Shown here piece after piece: positions 1 to 5,348 of a stretch of 5,445 bases of DNA (within the stretch, counting starts at the first letter, position 1; every line of letters starts with the position of its first letter). This DNA comes from Campylobacterales bacterium. GTDB lineage: Bacteria; Campylobacterota; Campylobacteria; Campylobacterales; QNZT01. Below the pieces are notes generated by a model that was not told the DNA's origin, ran no database searches, and saw only the letters and a list, made by a program, of their open reading frames with translations. Location: positions 1-5,445 of the forward strand of contig DQSO01000146.1 in the NCBI GenBank assembly GCA_015663225.1. The letters run 5' to 3'. Position numbers and translations under genes: made by a program.

Positions 1-698
1 ATAGATATCCTTTTCTTTCGGCTTCGGATGTGATAGTTCACTCTAGCAATATAGGTATGATAGAACTATCAAAAAGAGCAAACTCACTAAATATTATAGA
101 TCACCTACACAAGTTTGGTTTTGCAAGGCATAGTGGTATAGATTTAGCATATGAGTTAAGTGGTACTATCCCAAACATGAAAGAAGTTGATCATACTGTT
201 AATAGAGCTGTACTTTTTTATGGTTATGGTATAAGAGCAAACTTTTTTCAACTCCTTAAGTCTTATAATGTTTTTAACAATAATGGAAAGATTATTACTC
301 CTCGTATCGCATCTTTTAAGATTACTAAAAATGGCAAAAAAGAACCTATTGCTGCTATTAAACCACTTAGATTACTCTCAAAAACCAATGCTAAAATCAT
401 GAATCAACTACTTCAAAGTGTAGTTATCAGAGGAACTGGTAAAGCAACTAAAACAGATGGTCTTATTATCGGTGGCAAAACTGGAACAAGTGAATTTTCT
501 AGAAAAGGTATAAAAGGGTATAACAGCTCATTTTTTGGATTTGCAAATGATAAAGAGAGTAAATATACTATAGGAGTAACAGTAATAGAACCAAATCCAG
601 TAGGATATATTCACTTCGCATCACAAAGTGCTGTACCAACCTTTAAGAATATAGTTGATGCTCTGATTGAAGAAGGTCTTCTGAAACCTTCTAATTAA
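1..698 (+). CDS. ftsI: Class B penicillin-binding protein, C-terminal part (FtsI-type peptidoglycan transpeptidase), 5' truncated by window edge
   Basis: The reading frame is open from base 3 to the TAA at 696-698, so the GTG at base 30 is an internal valine and not the start. The visible part (about 231 residues) is the second half of a penicillin-binding transpeptidase domain. It carries the SxN motif (Ser-Ser-Asn, bases 42-50), the FGF...SGIDL...E.SGTIP stretch, the YGYGI..NFFQLLKSYNVFNNNG block typical of FtsI/PBP2 proteins, and the KTG motif (GGKTGTSE, bases 477-485). The catalytic SxxK serine and the N-terminal membrane anchor lie upstream of the window. By family, the enzyme cross-links peptidoglycan in the periplasm, normally at the division septum. 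The ending (ASQSAVPTFKNIVDAL) fits FtsI better than MrdA (PBP2), but MrdA or another paralogue cannot be excluded without the N-terminus. The 3' end overlaps the convergent rhodanese gene by 8 nt. Confidence 0.88.
   Translation, partial: RYPFLSASDVIVHSSNIGMIELSKRANSLNIIDHLHKFGFARHSGIDLAYELSGTIPNMKEVDHTVNRAVLFYGYGIRANFFQLLKSYNVFNNNGKIITPRIASFKITKNGKKEPIAAIKPLRLLSKTNAKIMNQLLQSVVIRGTGKATKTDGLIIGGKTGTSEFSRKGIKGYNSSFFGFANDKESKYTIGVTVIEPNPVGYIHFASQSAVPTFKNIVDALIEEGLLKPSN
671..692 (+). terminator. Weak candidate terminator hairpin at the convergent gene ends
   Basis: A perfect 7-bp inverted repeat (AGAAGGT at 671-677, ACCTTCT at 686-692) encloses an 8-nt loop. On the + strand a run of six T (703-708) follows about 10 nt after the stem, further away than in a standard intrinsic terminator. 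On the - strand the stem starts immediately at the rhodanese stop codon, but no T-run follows. It lies inside the last codons of ftsI. It may slow polymerase from either side, but it may equally be a chance dyad in coding sequence. Confidence 0.25.
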
Positions 699-1338
699 CC
701 TCTTTTTTATCCATAATAACAGTTGTAAAACCTAATAGTTTCCAACCTTGAAAACCATCTCTATAATATTTCATACGGGAAGCGGGATACCCTGATTTTA
801 ACATCGCTTTTATAAGTCTAGGAGATTGATCACACCAAACACCATTACAAAACATCGCTAAATATTTTGCATTTGTAAAATCAAACTTATTTCCACTCTT
901 TTTAGCTCCTAAAGAGGTAAAAATACTATCGATTGTATCCTTATCAGCATCTTCTACAAGTGTATAAGGAATATTTATAGCACTAGGGATAGTCTCAGTA
1001 GTATACCAACTTGATAATCTTGAATCTACTAAAATACCTTTTCCACTCTTTACCTTATTTTTAAAAAAGTCAACTAACTCTACTTCACCAATAGTTTCAA
1101 CACCTTTTGCCGCACTCATAGGATGTATACAAAAAGGTGGGCAACTTCTTGAAGTTTTAGTATAGTCATCACTCAATACATGATAAGGATTTTGAATCCT
1201 TTTAATAGTTACTTTTTGTCCAAGATGAGTTACATCTATACTTGATACATCTTTTGTAATCTTAACTTTGATATCTTCAGCAACACTACTACTCAATAAA
1301 ACGATCATAACCGTAAAGAGAATCTTAAAATTTTTCAT
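691..1338 (-). CDS. Exported single-domain rhodanese-like protein (sulfurtransferase family)
   Basis: This is a 215-residue protein. Residues 1-20 form a signal peptide (Lys-rich start, hydrophobic stretch FTVMIVLL, SSSVA before ED), so it is probably periplasmic. Residues 100-205 form a rhodanese fold: the GILVDSR strand, the TIPSAINIPY segment, the active-site loop with the presumed persulfide-forming Cys164 (FCNGVWCDQSP), and the C-terminal MKYYRDGFQGWKLLGF block. A second cysteine, Cys169, sits within the loop. The N-terminal part (21-95) holds a CPPFC motif (Cys66, Cys70) followed by HPM...GVETIGEVELVDFF, a linker I associate with periplasmic rhodaneses of sulfur-metabolising proteobacteria. 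The sulfur donor and acceptor are unknown. The ATG at 1338 is supported by GAGG 5 nt upstream and by a TATAAT box further up. It is convergent with ftsI and lies downstream of the argD-thiS operon, with 83 nt between it and thiS. Confidence 0.88.
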   Translation of the reverse strand: MKNFKILFTVMIVLLSSSVAEDIKVKITKDVSSIDVTHLGQKVTIKRIQNPYHVLSDDYTKTSRSCPPFCIHPMSAAKGVETIGEVELVDFFKNKVKSGKGILVDSRLSSWYTTETIPSAINIPYTLVEDADKDTIDSIFTSLGAKKSGNKFDFTNAKYLAMFCNGVWCDQSPRLIKAMLKSGYPASRMKYYRDGFQGWKLLGFTTVIMDKKEVN

Positions 1339-1343
1339 ACTTA

Positions 1344-1347
1344 CCTC
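1344..1347 (-). promoter_or_regulatory. Shine-Dalgarno site of the rhodanese gene
   Basis: On the - strand GAGG stands 5 nt before the ATG at 1338. This fixes the start just ahead of the signal peptide. Confidence 0.65.
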
Positions 1348-1373
1348 ATCAAATTAATTTTGCTTTAGTTTAA

Positions 1374-1379
1374 ATTATA
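1374..1379 (-). promoter_or_regulatory. Sigma-70 type -10 box for the rhodanese gene
   Basis: A perfect TATAAT on the - strand lies 35 nt upstream of the rhodanese ATG. The DNA upstream is A-rich with no recognisable -35 hexamer, which is common in Campylobacterota promoters. Transcription would start near 1367, giving a leader of roughly 29 nt. No strong terminator is visible after thiS, so the gene may also receive read-through from the operon. Confidence 0.5.
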
Positions 1380-1421
1380 TCTTATTTTTCTTAAGTTTTT
1401 TTTAATATAAAGAAATATTTA

Positions 1422-1622
1422 TCATCCACCACCAACAAAGTGTAGAAACTCCACCTTTGCACCATCCTCTATAACTGTTGTTGACCATAAATCTTTTTTA
1501 ACTACTTGCATATTTATTGCTGCTGCCATAGTTTTATCTTCAATTTTTAAAGTTTTTAAAAGCTCTTCTACTGTAGTTTCTTCTTCAATCACTCTTTGTT
1601 CACCATTTACAACTATATTCAT
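1422..1622 (-). CDS. thiS: ThiS, sulfur carrier protein of thiamine thiazole synthesis
   Basis: This is a 66-residue beta-grasp protein, the usual ThiS length. It shows the MNIVVNG start, the TTVEELLKTL helix, the AAAINMQVV strand, and the FVGGG end with the terminal Gly-Gly that ThiF adenylates and that becomes the thiocarboxylate donating sulfur to ThiG. It acts in the cytoplasm. No thiF, thiG or thiH is in the window, so its partners must be elsewhere. The ATG directly follows the TAG of the upstream methyltransferase gene with no gap, and its GAGG Shine-Dalgarno lies in that gene's last codons. MoaD is the nearest alternative family, but the length and the VGGG tail favour ThiS. Confidence 0.9.
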   Translation of the reverse strand: MNIVVNGEQRVIEEETTVEELLKTLKIEDKTMAAAINMQVVKKDLWSTTVIEDGAKVEFLHFVGGG

Positions 1623-2651
1623 CTATTCCTCTTTCCTAAATATCACACACTTAAATCTCTCACCCATAAAAGTAGGATTTATCAAAACTTTTGCTCTATT
1701 TAACTCACTCTTATAGGTCTGTTCATCACTATTTTTTGCCAACATATCCAATAAATCAGTTATCCCAAACTCAATCAAAGCTGCAAGTTGAGTCTTAAAC
1801 ATTAAACACTTTGAACCATTTGCTTCAAATTCATCTATTAAAAATTTAAAATCAACATCATAAGTTATATCACTATTTTTAAAAAGTTCACCCAAGGTTG
1901 TATCTTTAATTTTCTCTTTATCAACCGTAACAAAATCAGTCAAAGCAAAAAATGGATAACTCTTATGTTTATGATAGATACGAAGTGACATATCATCTCT
2001 TCTTGTTAAATCACCATAGTCAAAAGTAACAAACTCATACTTTTTAAAAGCTTTAGCTAAAGAACCAGCAAAGAGACCATAACCAACACCTATCTCTCCA
2101 GATTTTATCCCACGAGTTTTACAAATCTCTTCAATTTGGGGAGTTTGAGTATCAAAATAAGCCTTTTGCCCATCCATATAAAGCATCTTTCCATCTTTAA
2201 CTATTTCACAACTAAATGCATCAAAAATCTCATTTGCCACTACAAATGCTTCTTTTTCATCTACTTCTTGTAAGCTTTTAAAATGCTCTAATTCTACAAC
2301 ATCTCCAAAACTCTCTTTAAAATACTCTGCTTGTTTCAGATGATTCTCATACTGAGGTTCAACTATCCCAAATCGTAAACTCTCTAGCAACTCAGGTCTT
2401 AAAGTATAAACAAACTGAACCATATCAGCCAACATATATCCTTGATGAGCTCCTATCTCAACCACCAAAGTATTAGGAGTTAAATATCCCTCATCTATAA
2501 CTTTTATAAGCCTATTTGCAATACTTCCACCAAAAAACATACTACTACTAACAGCAGTATAAAAATCACCCTCTTTACCTATCTCTATAAACTTTGTATA
2601 ATAACCACTCTCACCATAGAGCCAATCATTCATATACTCGCTAAATCTCAT
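1623..2651 (-). CDS. MidA/NDUFAF7-type SAM-dependent methyltransferase (COG1565, DUF185 family)
   Basis: This 342-residue protein shows the family blocks in order: FSEYMNDWLYGESGYY at the start (4-18), GDFYTA (28-33), a SAM-binding loop VVEIGAHQG (63-71), IVEPQ (96-100), NEIFDAF (140-146, matching the family NE.fDA motif), FDYGD (210-214), YDVDFKFL (264-271), and MGERFKC (329-335). The mitochondrial member NDUFAF7 methylates an arginine in a complex I subunit and is needed for complex I assembly. The bacterial substrate is not established, and complex I is an inference by homology. The middle glycine of the usual GxGxG loop is His69. The start at 2651 overlaps the end of the TolC-family gene by 11 nt and has no strong Shine-Dalgarno, suggesting translation by coupling. 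Its stop abuts thiS. Confidence 0.82.
   Translation of the reverse strand: MRFSEYMNDWLYGESGYYTKFIEIGKEGDFYTAVSSSMFFGGSIANRLIKVIDEGYLTPNTLVVEIGAHQGYMLADMVQFVYTLRPELLESLRFGIVEPQYENHLKQAEYFKESFGDVVELEHFKSLQEVDEKEAFVVANEIFDAFSCEIVKDGKMLYMDGQKAYFDTQTPQIEEICKTRGIKSGEIGVGYGLFAGSLAKAFKKYEFVTFDYGDLTRRDDMSLRIYHKHKSYPFFALTDFVTVDKEKIKDTTLGELFKNSDITYDVDFKFLIDEFEANGSKCLMFKTQLAALIEFGITDLLDMLAKNSDEQTYKSELNRAKVLINPTFMGERFKCVIFRKEE
1628..1631 (-). promoter_or_regulatory. Shine-Dalgarno site of thiS inside the methyltransferase 3' end
   Basis: GAGG on the - strand, 5 nt before the thiS ATG, is part of the codons for the final Arg-Lys-Glu-Glu of the methyltransferase. With the directly joined TAG-ATG, this implies coupled translation of the two genes. 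Confidence 0.6.
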
Positions 2652-3852
2652 CGCTCATCTTTTCAAATAATTTCAATATATTTAACTTAATATCTACCTG
2701 TGTGATAAAATAATCAAGCTCCAAAGACTTCATAGAGTTCTTTGCAGTTTTCAAATCTAGTGTAGTTTTATCCCCAGCTTTTACACCATCTCTTGTACTT
2801 TTTACAAGTGATTTATACAGCTCAATACTCAAAGAGAGTGTAGATAGTTTTTCAACAAGCATCTCGTTGTCAAGTAGTATATTTTGATACTCACTAACTA
2901 TATCTTTTTGTTTTTGCTTTAAAGCTAACTTCTCTTTTAAAACTTCAAGCTTTTTAACCTCTATATCACGACTTCTATTTATTGCCAAAAGTGGCATCGA
3001 AACTCTTATACCATAACTTCTATACTCACTCTTAGCACTTCTAAAAAGTGGGGCTTCATCCTCTTTATAGTTATAATCTCCAAACAGAGAAAAAGTTGGA
3101 AGATAGTTTGAAATAGTCATATTTTTCAGAGAGTTTATCTGTTTTACATTTGATTTTTGAAGTTTTAGAGATAGATTTTTTCTAATAAACTCGTTTTTAT
3201 CTATCAGTTTTAACTCTGGTAACTTTATCTTACTATAAGCTATATTACTAAGGTTTTTATAACTATTTATAAGTTTAAGTCTATTTGATTTAATAGTTAA
3301 TTTTGAAACCTTTAACCTATTTTTTTCTAACATTGCACGATTTAAAAAACTAATATCATCATCACCACTCAAAAATCTCTGCTTCTTGCGACTAATATCA
3401 ATATCACTATTTTGTATTTTCAACTTTACTTGAGATAGTTGAAAATCAGCTTTTTGAAGATTTAAAACAAGCTCATACAATCTTTTTATAAGTCCTTGAT
3501 GTTTCATAGAAGTAGCGATAGATTTAAACTCTTCATTTGCATCTGCATACTTTATAGCAAAATAGATTCCACCACTTTTAAAGATAGGTTGATTTAGCGA
3601 GACCTTATAGTATTTACTACTTGTAAACTCTCCCATTTGATCATTTTTTGAGTAGGTATAACTAGCCACTACTGGTTCTATCCAGTTATACTTCAAACTT
3701 GTGCTATTTATTGCATCAATATCCTGCTCTAATCCAAGTATCTTATTTTGCTCATCGTTTAGGTATTCTCGCCCACTAGCTTGTAAAAAAGCTAAACTAA
3801 CTAAGAGTAATAAAAGCTTTTTCAACTCTCTCAAACCCCTCATCAATCTCAT
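2641..3852 (-). CDS. TolC-family outer-membrane channel protein (OEP family)
   Basis: This is a 403-residue protein, somewhat short for the family (usually about 430-490). A signal peptide ends near residue 25 (KKLLLLLVSLAFLQA before SG). Two repeats of the outer-membrane efflux protein fold are visible. The first (about 30-210) has VSLNQPIFKSGGIYFAIKYADA (85-104), where the membrane strands enter the helical barrel. The second (about 215-400) has NYLPTFSLFGDYNY (249-262), YGIRVSMPLL (280-289), then long Lys/Glu/Leu-rich helices ending in TTLDLKTAKNSM (363-374). By family it forms a trimeric channel for a type I secretion or tripartite efflux pump. No adaptor or inner-membrane pump lies in the window. 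The 5' end overlaps argD by 56 nt. ATG codons at 3852 and 3843, or a TTG at 3825, could be the start; the TTG gives a compact signal peptide beginning MKKLLLLLVSL. Confidence 0.85.
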   Translation of the reverse strand: MRLMRGLRELKKLLLLLVSLAFLQASGREYLNDEQNKILGLEQDIDAINSTSLKYNWIEPVVASYTYSKNDQMGEFTSSKYYKVSLNQPIFKSGGIYFAIKYADANEEFKSIATSMKHQGLIKRLYELVLNLQKADFQLSQVKLKIQNSDIDISRKKQRFLSGDDDISFLNRAMLEKNRLKVSKLTIKSNRLKLINSYKNLSNIAYSKIKLPELKLIDKNEFIRKNLSLKLQKSNVKQINSLKNMTISNYLPTFSLFGDYNYKEDEAPLFRSAKSEYRSYGIRVSMPLLAINRSRDIEVKKLEVLKEKLALKQKQKDIVSEYQNILLDNEMLVEKLSTLSLSIELYKSLVKSTRDGVKAGDKTTLDLKTAKNSMKSLELDYFITQVDIKLNILKLFEKMSDEI

Positions 3853-4987
3853 CTCTTGTTATAGTAAGTGGTGGTAAAAATCTCAAAGTATTTCGTCCAG
3901 CTTTTAAAACCAACACACCCTCTTTAAAACACTCATTCATAAGATTGGTCAAATTTTCAGTCCCGTCTATTCTAAACCCTTTCATAAAACCAATACCAAC
4001 AATTTTTTCTATAAGCTTAGGAAATTTCTTAGCCAATGCTTCAAGTTTATCTTCAAAATAAACTATAGTTTTATCTAGCTCTCCACTACTTTTATGCTCA
4101 TCTAAAATAGTCAAAACTTCCAAAGCCGCACTAGTAACAAGATAGTTTCCACCAAATGTACTACCATGATCACCAGCTTTCAAAACATCTTTTTTACCAC
4201 TCATAACAGCCCCAATAGGAACTCCACCACCAAGCCCCTTAGCTACGGTGATAATATCAGGAGTAATCTCATAATAGTTTGAAGCCATCATCTCACCAAT
4301 ACGAAAAATACCAGTTTGAACCTCATCAACAATAAGTAAAATATCTCTTTTTTTAAGCTCCAAAGCCAACTCTTGTACACTCTTTTTATCAAGTGGCTCA
4401 ACACCACCCTCCCCTTGCACAAGCTCAATCATAACTGCCACAGTATGACTATCAAGTTGTTCTATCACACTCTCTATCGTATCAGCATAAACAAATCCAT
4501 CAGGAAATGGACCAAAATAGTTATGCATACTCTCTTGCCCAGTAGCTTTTAAAGTTGAGATAGTACGACCATGAAATGAGTTTTTAAGTGTCACTATTTT
4601 ATATCTCTTAGGCTCTCCATCAACTTCACCATATTTTCGAGCTATTTTTATCGCACCCTCATTTGCCTCTGCGCCACTATTTGCAAAAAAGACCTTCATG
4701 TCATATCCACTCATACCAACCAGTTTCTCTGCCAACTTAGCTTGAGGTTCTATGCAAAATAGATTTGATATATGTATGATATTTTTAGCACTCTTACATA
4801 TAGCATCACTCACCCGCTCATGTGAATGACCAACACTAACAACCCCAATCCCCGCACTGAAATCTATATACTCACTACCTTTATCATCTATTATCCTAGC
4901 ACCCTTAGCACTCTTAAAATTTACATAATTTCTAGCATAAGTAGGCAATACATACTCTAAATCCAACTCTTTTAAATTCATCATCAT
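3797..4987 (-). CDS. argD: ArgD, acetylornithine aminotransferase (class III, PLP-dependent)
   Basis: ArgD catalyses the reversible PLP-dependent transamination between N-acetylornithine and 2-oxoglutarate in arginine synthesis; many ArgD enzymes also serve as succinyl-diaminopimelate aminotransferase in lysine/DAP synthesis. The 396-residue length is typical. Visible motifs are FFANSGAEANEGAIK (100-114, phosphate binding), SFHGRT (137-142), VQGEGG (190-195), IVDEVQTG (219-226, with Asp221 facing the PLP ring nitrogen), VAKGLGGGVPIGA (248-260, Lys250 the Schiff-base lysine), GSTFGGN (275-281) and LRFLPPLTIT (368-377). Ornithine or 4-aminobutyrate aminotransferase are alternatives but fit less well. 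It is first in the leftward operon. Three ATG codons stand in a row (4987, 4984, 4981); spacing from the AGGA site favours the third, so the true protein may begin MNLKELDLEY. Confidence 0.93.
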   Translation of the reverse strand: MMMNLKELDLEYVLPTYARNYVNFKSAKGARIIDDKGSEYIDFSAGIGVVSVGHSHERVSDAICKSAKNIIHISNLFCIEPQAKLAEKLVGMSGYDMKVFFANSGAEANEGAIKIARKYGEVDGEPKRYKIVTLKNSFHGRTISTLKATGQESMHNYFGPFPDGFVYADTIESVIEQLDSHTVAVMIELVQGEGGVEPLDKKSVQELALELKKRDILLIVDEVQTGIFRIGEMMASNYYEITPDIITVAKGLGGGVPIGAVMSGKKDVLKAGDHGSTFGGNYLVTSAALEVLTILDEHKSSGELDKTIVYFEDKLEALAKKFPKLIEKIVGIGFMKGFRIDGTENLTNLMNECFKEGVLVLKAGRNTLRFLPPLTITRDEIDEGFERVEKAFITLS

Positions 4988-4988
4988 T

Positions 4989-4992
4989 TCCT
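4989..4992 (-). promoter_or_regulatory. Shine-Dalgarno site of argD
   Basis: AGGA on the - strand (within TAACAGGAA) lies 1, 4 and 7 nt before the three tandem ATG codons. The usual 5-8 nt spacing points to the third ATG (4981) as the main start. Confidence 0.6.
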
Positions 4993-5015
4993 GTTATTTT
5001 CTCTATTTAGTTTAT

Positions 5016-5028
5016 CAAATTTGCACTT
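5016..5028 (+). repeat. Copy 1 of a 13-bp intergenic direct repeat
   Basis: CAAATTTGCACTT matches 12 of 13 bases with the copy at 5111-5123 (CAAAATTGCACTT). The copies lie 95 bp apart, close to nine helical turns, so a protein could contact both on the same DNA face. This copy lies where the argD leader or promoter would be. A role as operator is inference. Confidence 0.4.
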
Positions 5029-5038
5029 AGTCATAAGT

Positions 5039-5044
5039 TTTATA
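5039..5044 (-). promoter_or_regulatory. Possible -10 box of the argD operon
   Basis: TATAAA on the - strand lies about 52 nt upstream of the first argD ATG. No clear -35 box is seen. Other A+T-rich hexamers nearby could serve equally well, so this is only the best-looking candidate. Confidence 0.3.
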
Positions 5045-5110
5045 AACCACCTATACAACAAATACTTTGCACAAATAATGGCTTTTTGACCAATTATCTA
5101 AACATAACCG

Positions 5111-5123
5111 CAAAATTGCACTT
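5111..5123 (+). repeat. Copy 2 of the 13-bp intergenic direct repeat
   Basis: CAAAATTGCACTT is the second copy. It includes the dyad GCAA-AA-TTGC (5110-5119) and is flanked by an imperfectly centred inverted pair ATAAC (5104-5108) and GTTAT (5124-5128). This dyad structure is what a dimeric repressor site would look like. A third, shorter TTGCAC lies between the copies at 5067-5072. Confidence 0.4.
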
Positions 5124-5269
5124 GTTATTTATTTTTAAATATAAAGTTATTGTAATATATATTTTACCTTTAAAGCCAAAATATTTCAAAATGACATATT
5201 TTTTTGTATTTAACCTTATTATTCATATGTTTTAGATGCTAAATAATTAATTTTATTTAAAGGCATGCT

Positions 5270-5278
5270 TGATATAAT
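5270..5278 (+). promoter_or_regulatory. Extended -10 promoter of the rightward exported-protein gene
   Basis: TGATATAAT is a perfect extended -10 element (TGnTATAAT). The upstream DNA is T/A-rich with no good -35 hexamer, as is usual in Campylobacterota. Transcription would start near 5285, leaving a leader of about 64 nt before the ATG at 5349. The heptamer ATGCTTG occurs on both sides of it (5265-5271 and 5277-5283). Confidence 0.65.
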
Positions 5279-5335
5279 GCTTGGTAATAAGTAGTTATGC
5301 TGCAAACTCAAATTCACACTTGACAAACATAAAAT

Positions 5336-5339
5336 GGAG
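5336..5339 (+). promoter_or_regulatory. Shine-Dalgarno site deciding the start at 5349
   Basis: GGAG lies 9 nt before the ATG at 5349. An in-frame ATG at 5334 overlaps this site and has no purine-rich site of its own, so 5349 is the better start. Confidence 0.5.
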
Positions 5340-5348
5340 CAAGTCACC

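Larger units (their letters stand above)
4988..5348. other. Divergent intergenic region between argD and the exported-protein gene
   Basis: No convincing gene is present in these 361 bases on either strand. The region holds the argD ribosome binding site and a possible argD promoter at its left end, three TTGCAC motifs (5021, 5067, 5116), a very A+T-rich block around 5125-5262 that could act as an upstream promoter element, and an extended -10 promoter with leader for the rightward gene. I see no tRNA, riboswitch or strong terminator. Confidence 0.7.

Noticed and set aside
30..698. A complete 222-residue gene starting at the GTG at base 30.
   Set aside because: The frame is open to the window edge, the SxN motif follows only a few codons later, and the catalytic SxxK part and membrane anchor are missing. 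It is a truncated transpeptidase, not a small protein.
1385..1420. Terminator after thiS.
   Set aside because: On the - strand only a weak all-A/T dyad (AATAT/ATATT) is seen, followed by an A-run, not a T-run. There is no stable stem.
691..1622. Rhodanese plus ThiS as a local sulfur relay for thiamine synthesis.
   Set aside because: The rhodanese has a clear signal peptide and is probably periplasmic, while ThiS works in the cytoplasm. It also has its own promoter, so adjacency is not good evidence for a shared pathway.
1623..4987. TolC-family gene plus neighbours as a secretion or efflux system.
   Set aside because: No adaptor (membrane fusion) protein, ABC, RND or MFS pump, or secreted substrate is encoded in the window; the neighbours are metabolic genes.
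5297..5323. Short upstream ORF (MLQTQIHT) in the leader of the rightward gene, possible attenuator.
   Set aside because: There is no ribosome binding site before it, no run of regulatory codons and no paired hairpins. ATG triplets of this kind are expected by chance.
5320..5325. Perfect TTGACA as a -35 box for a second promoter.
   Set aside because: The position 17 nt downstream (about 5343-5348) reads GTCACC, not a -10 element, and a start there would fall inside the coding sequence.
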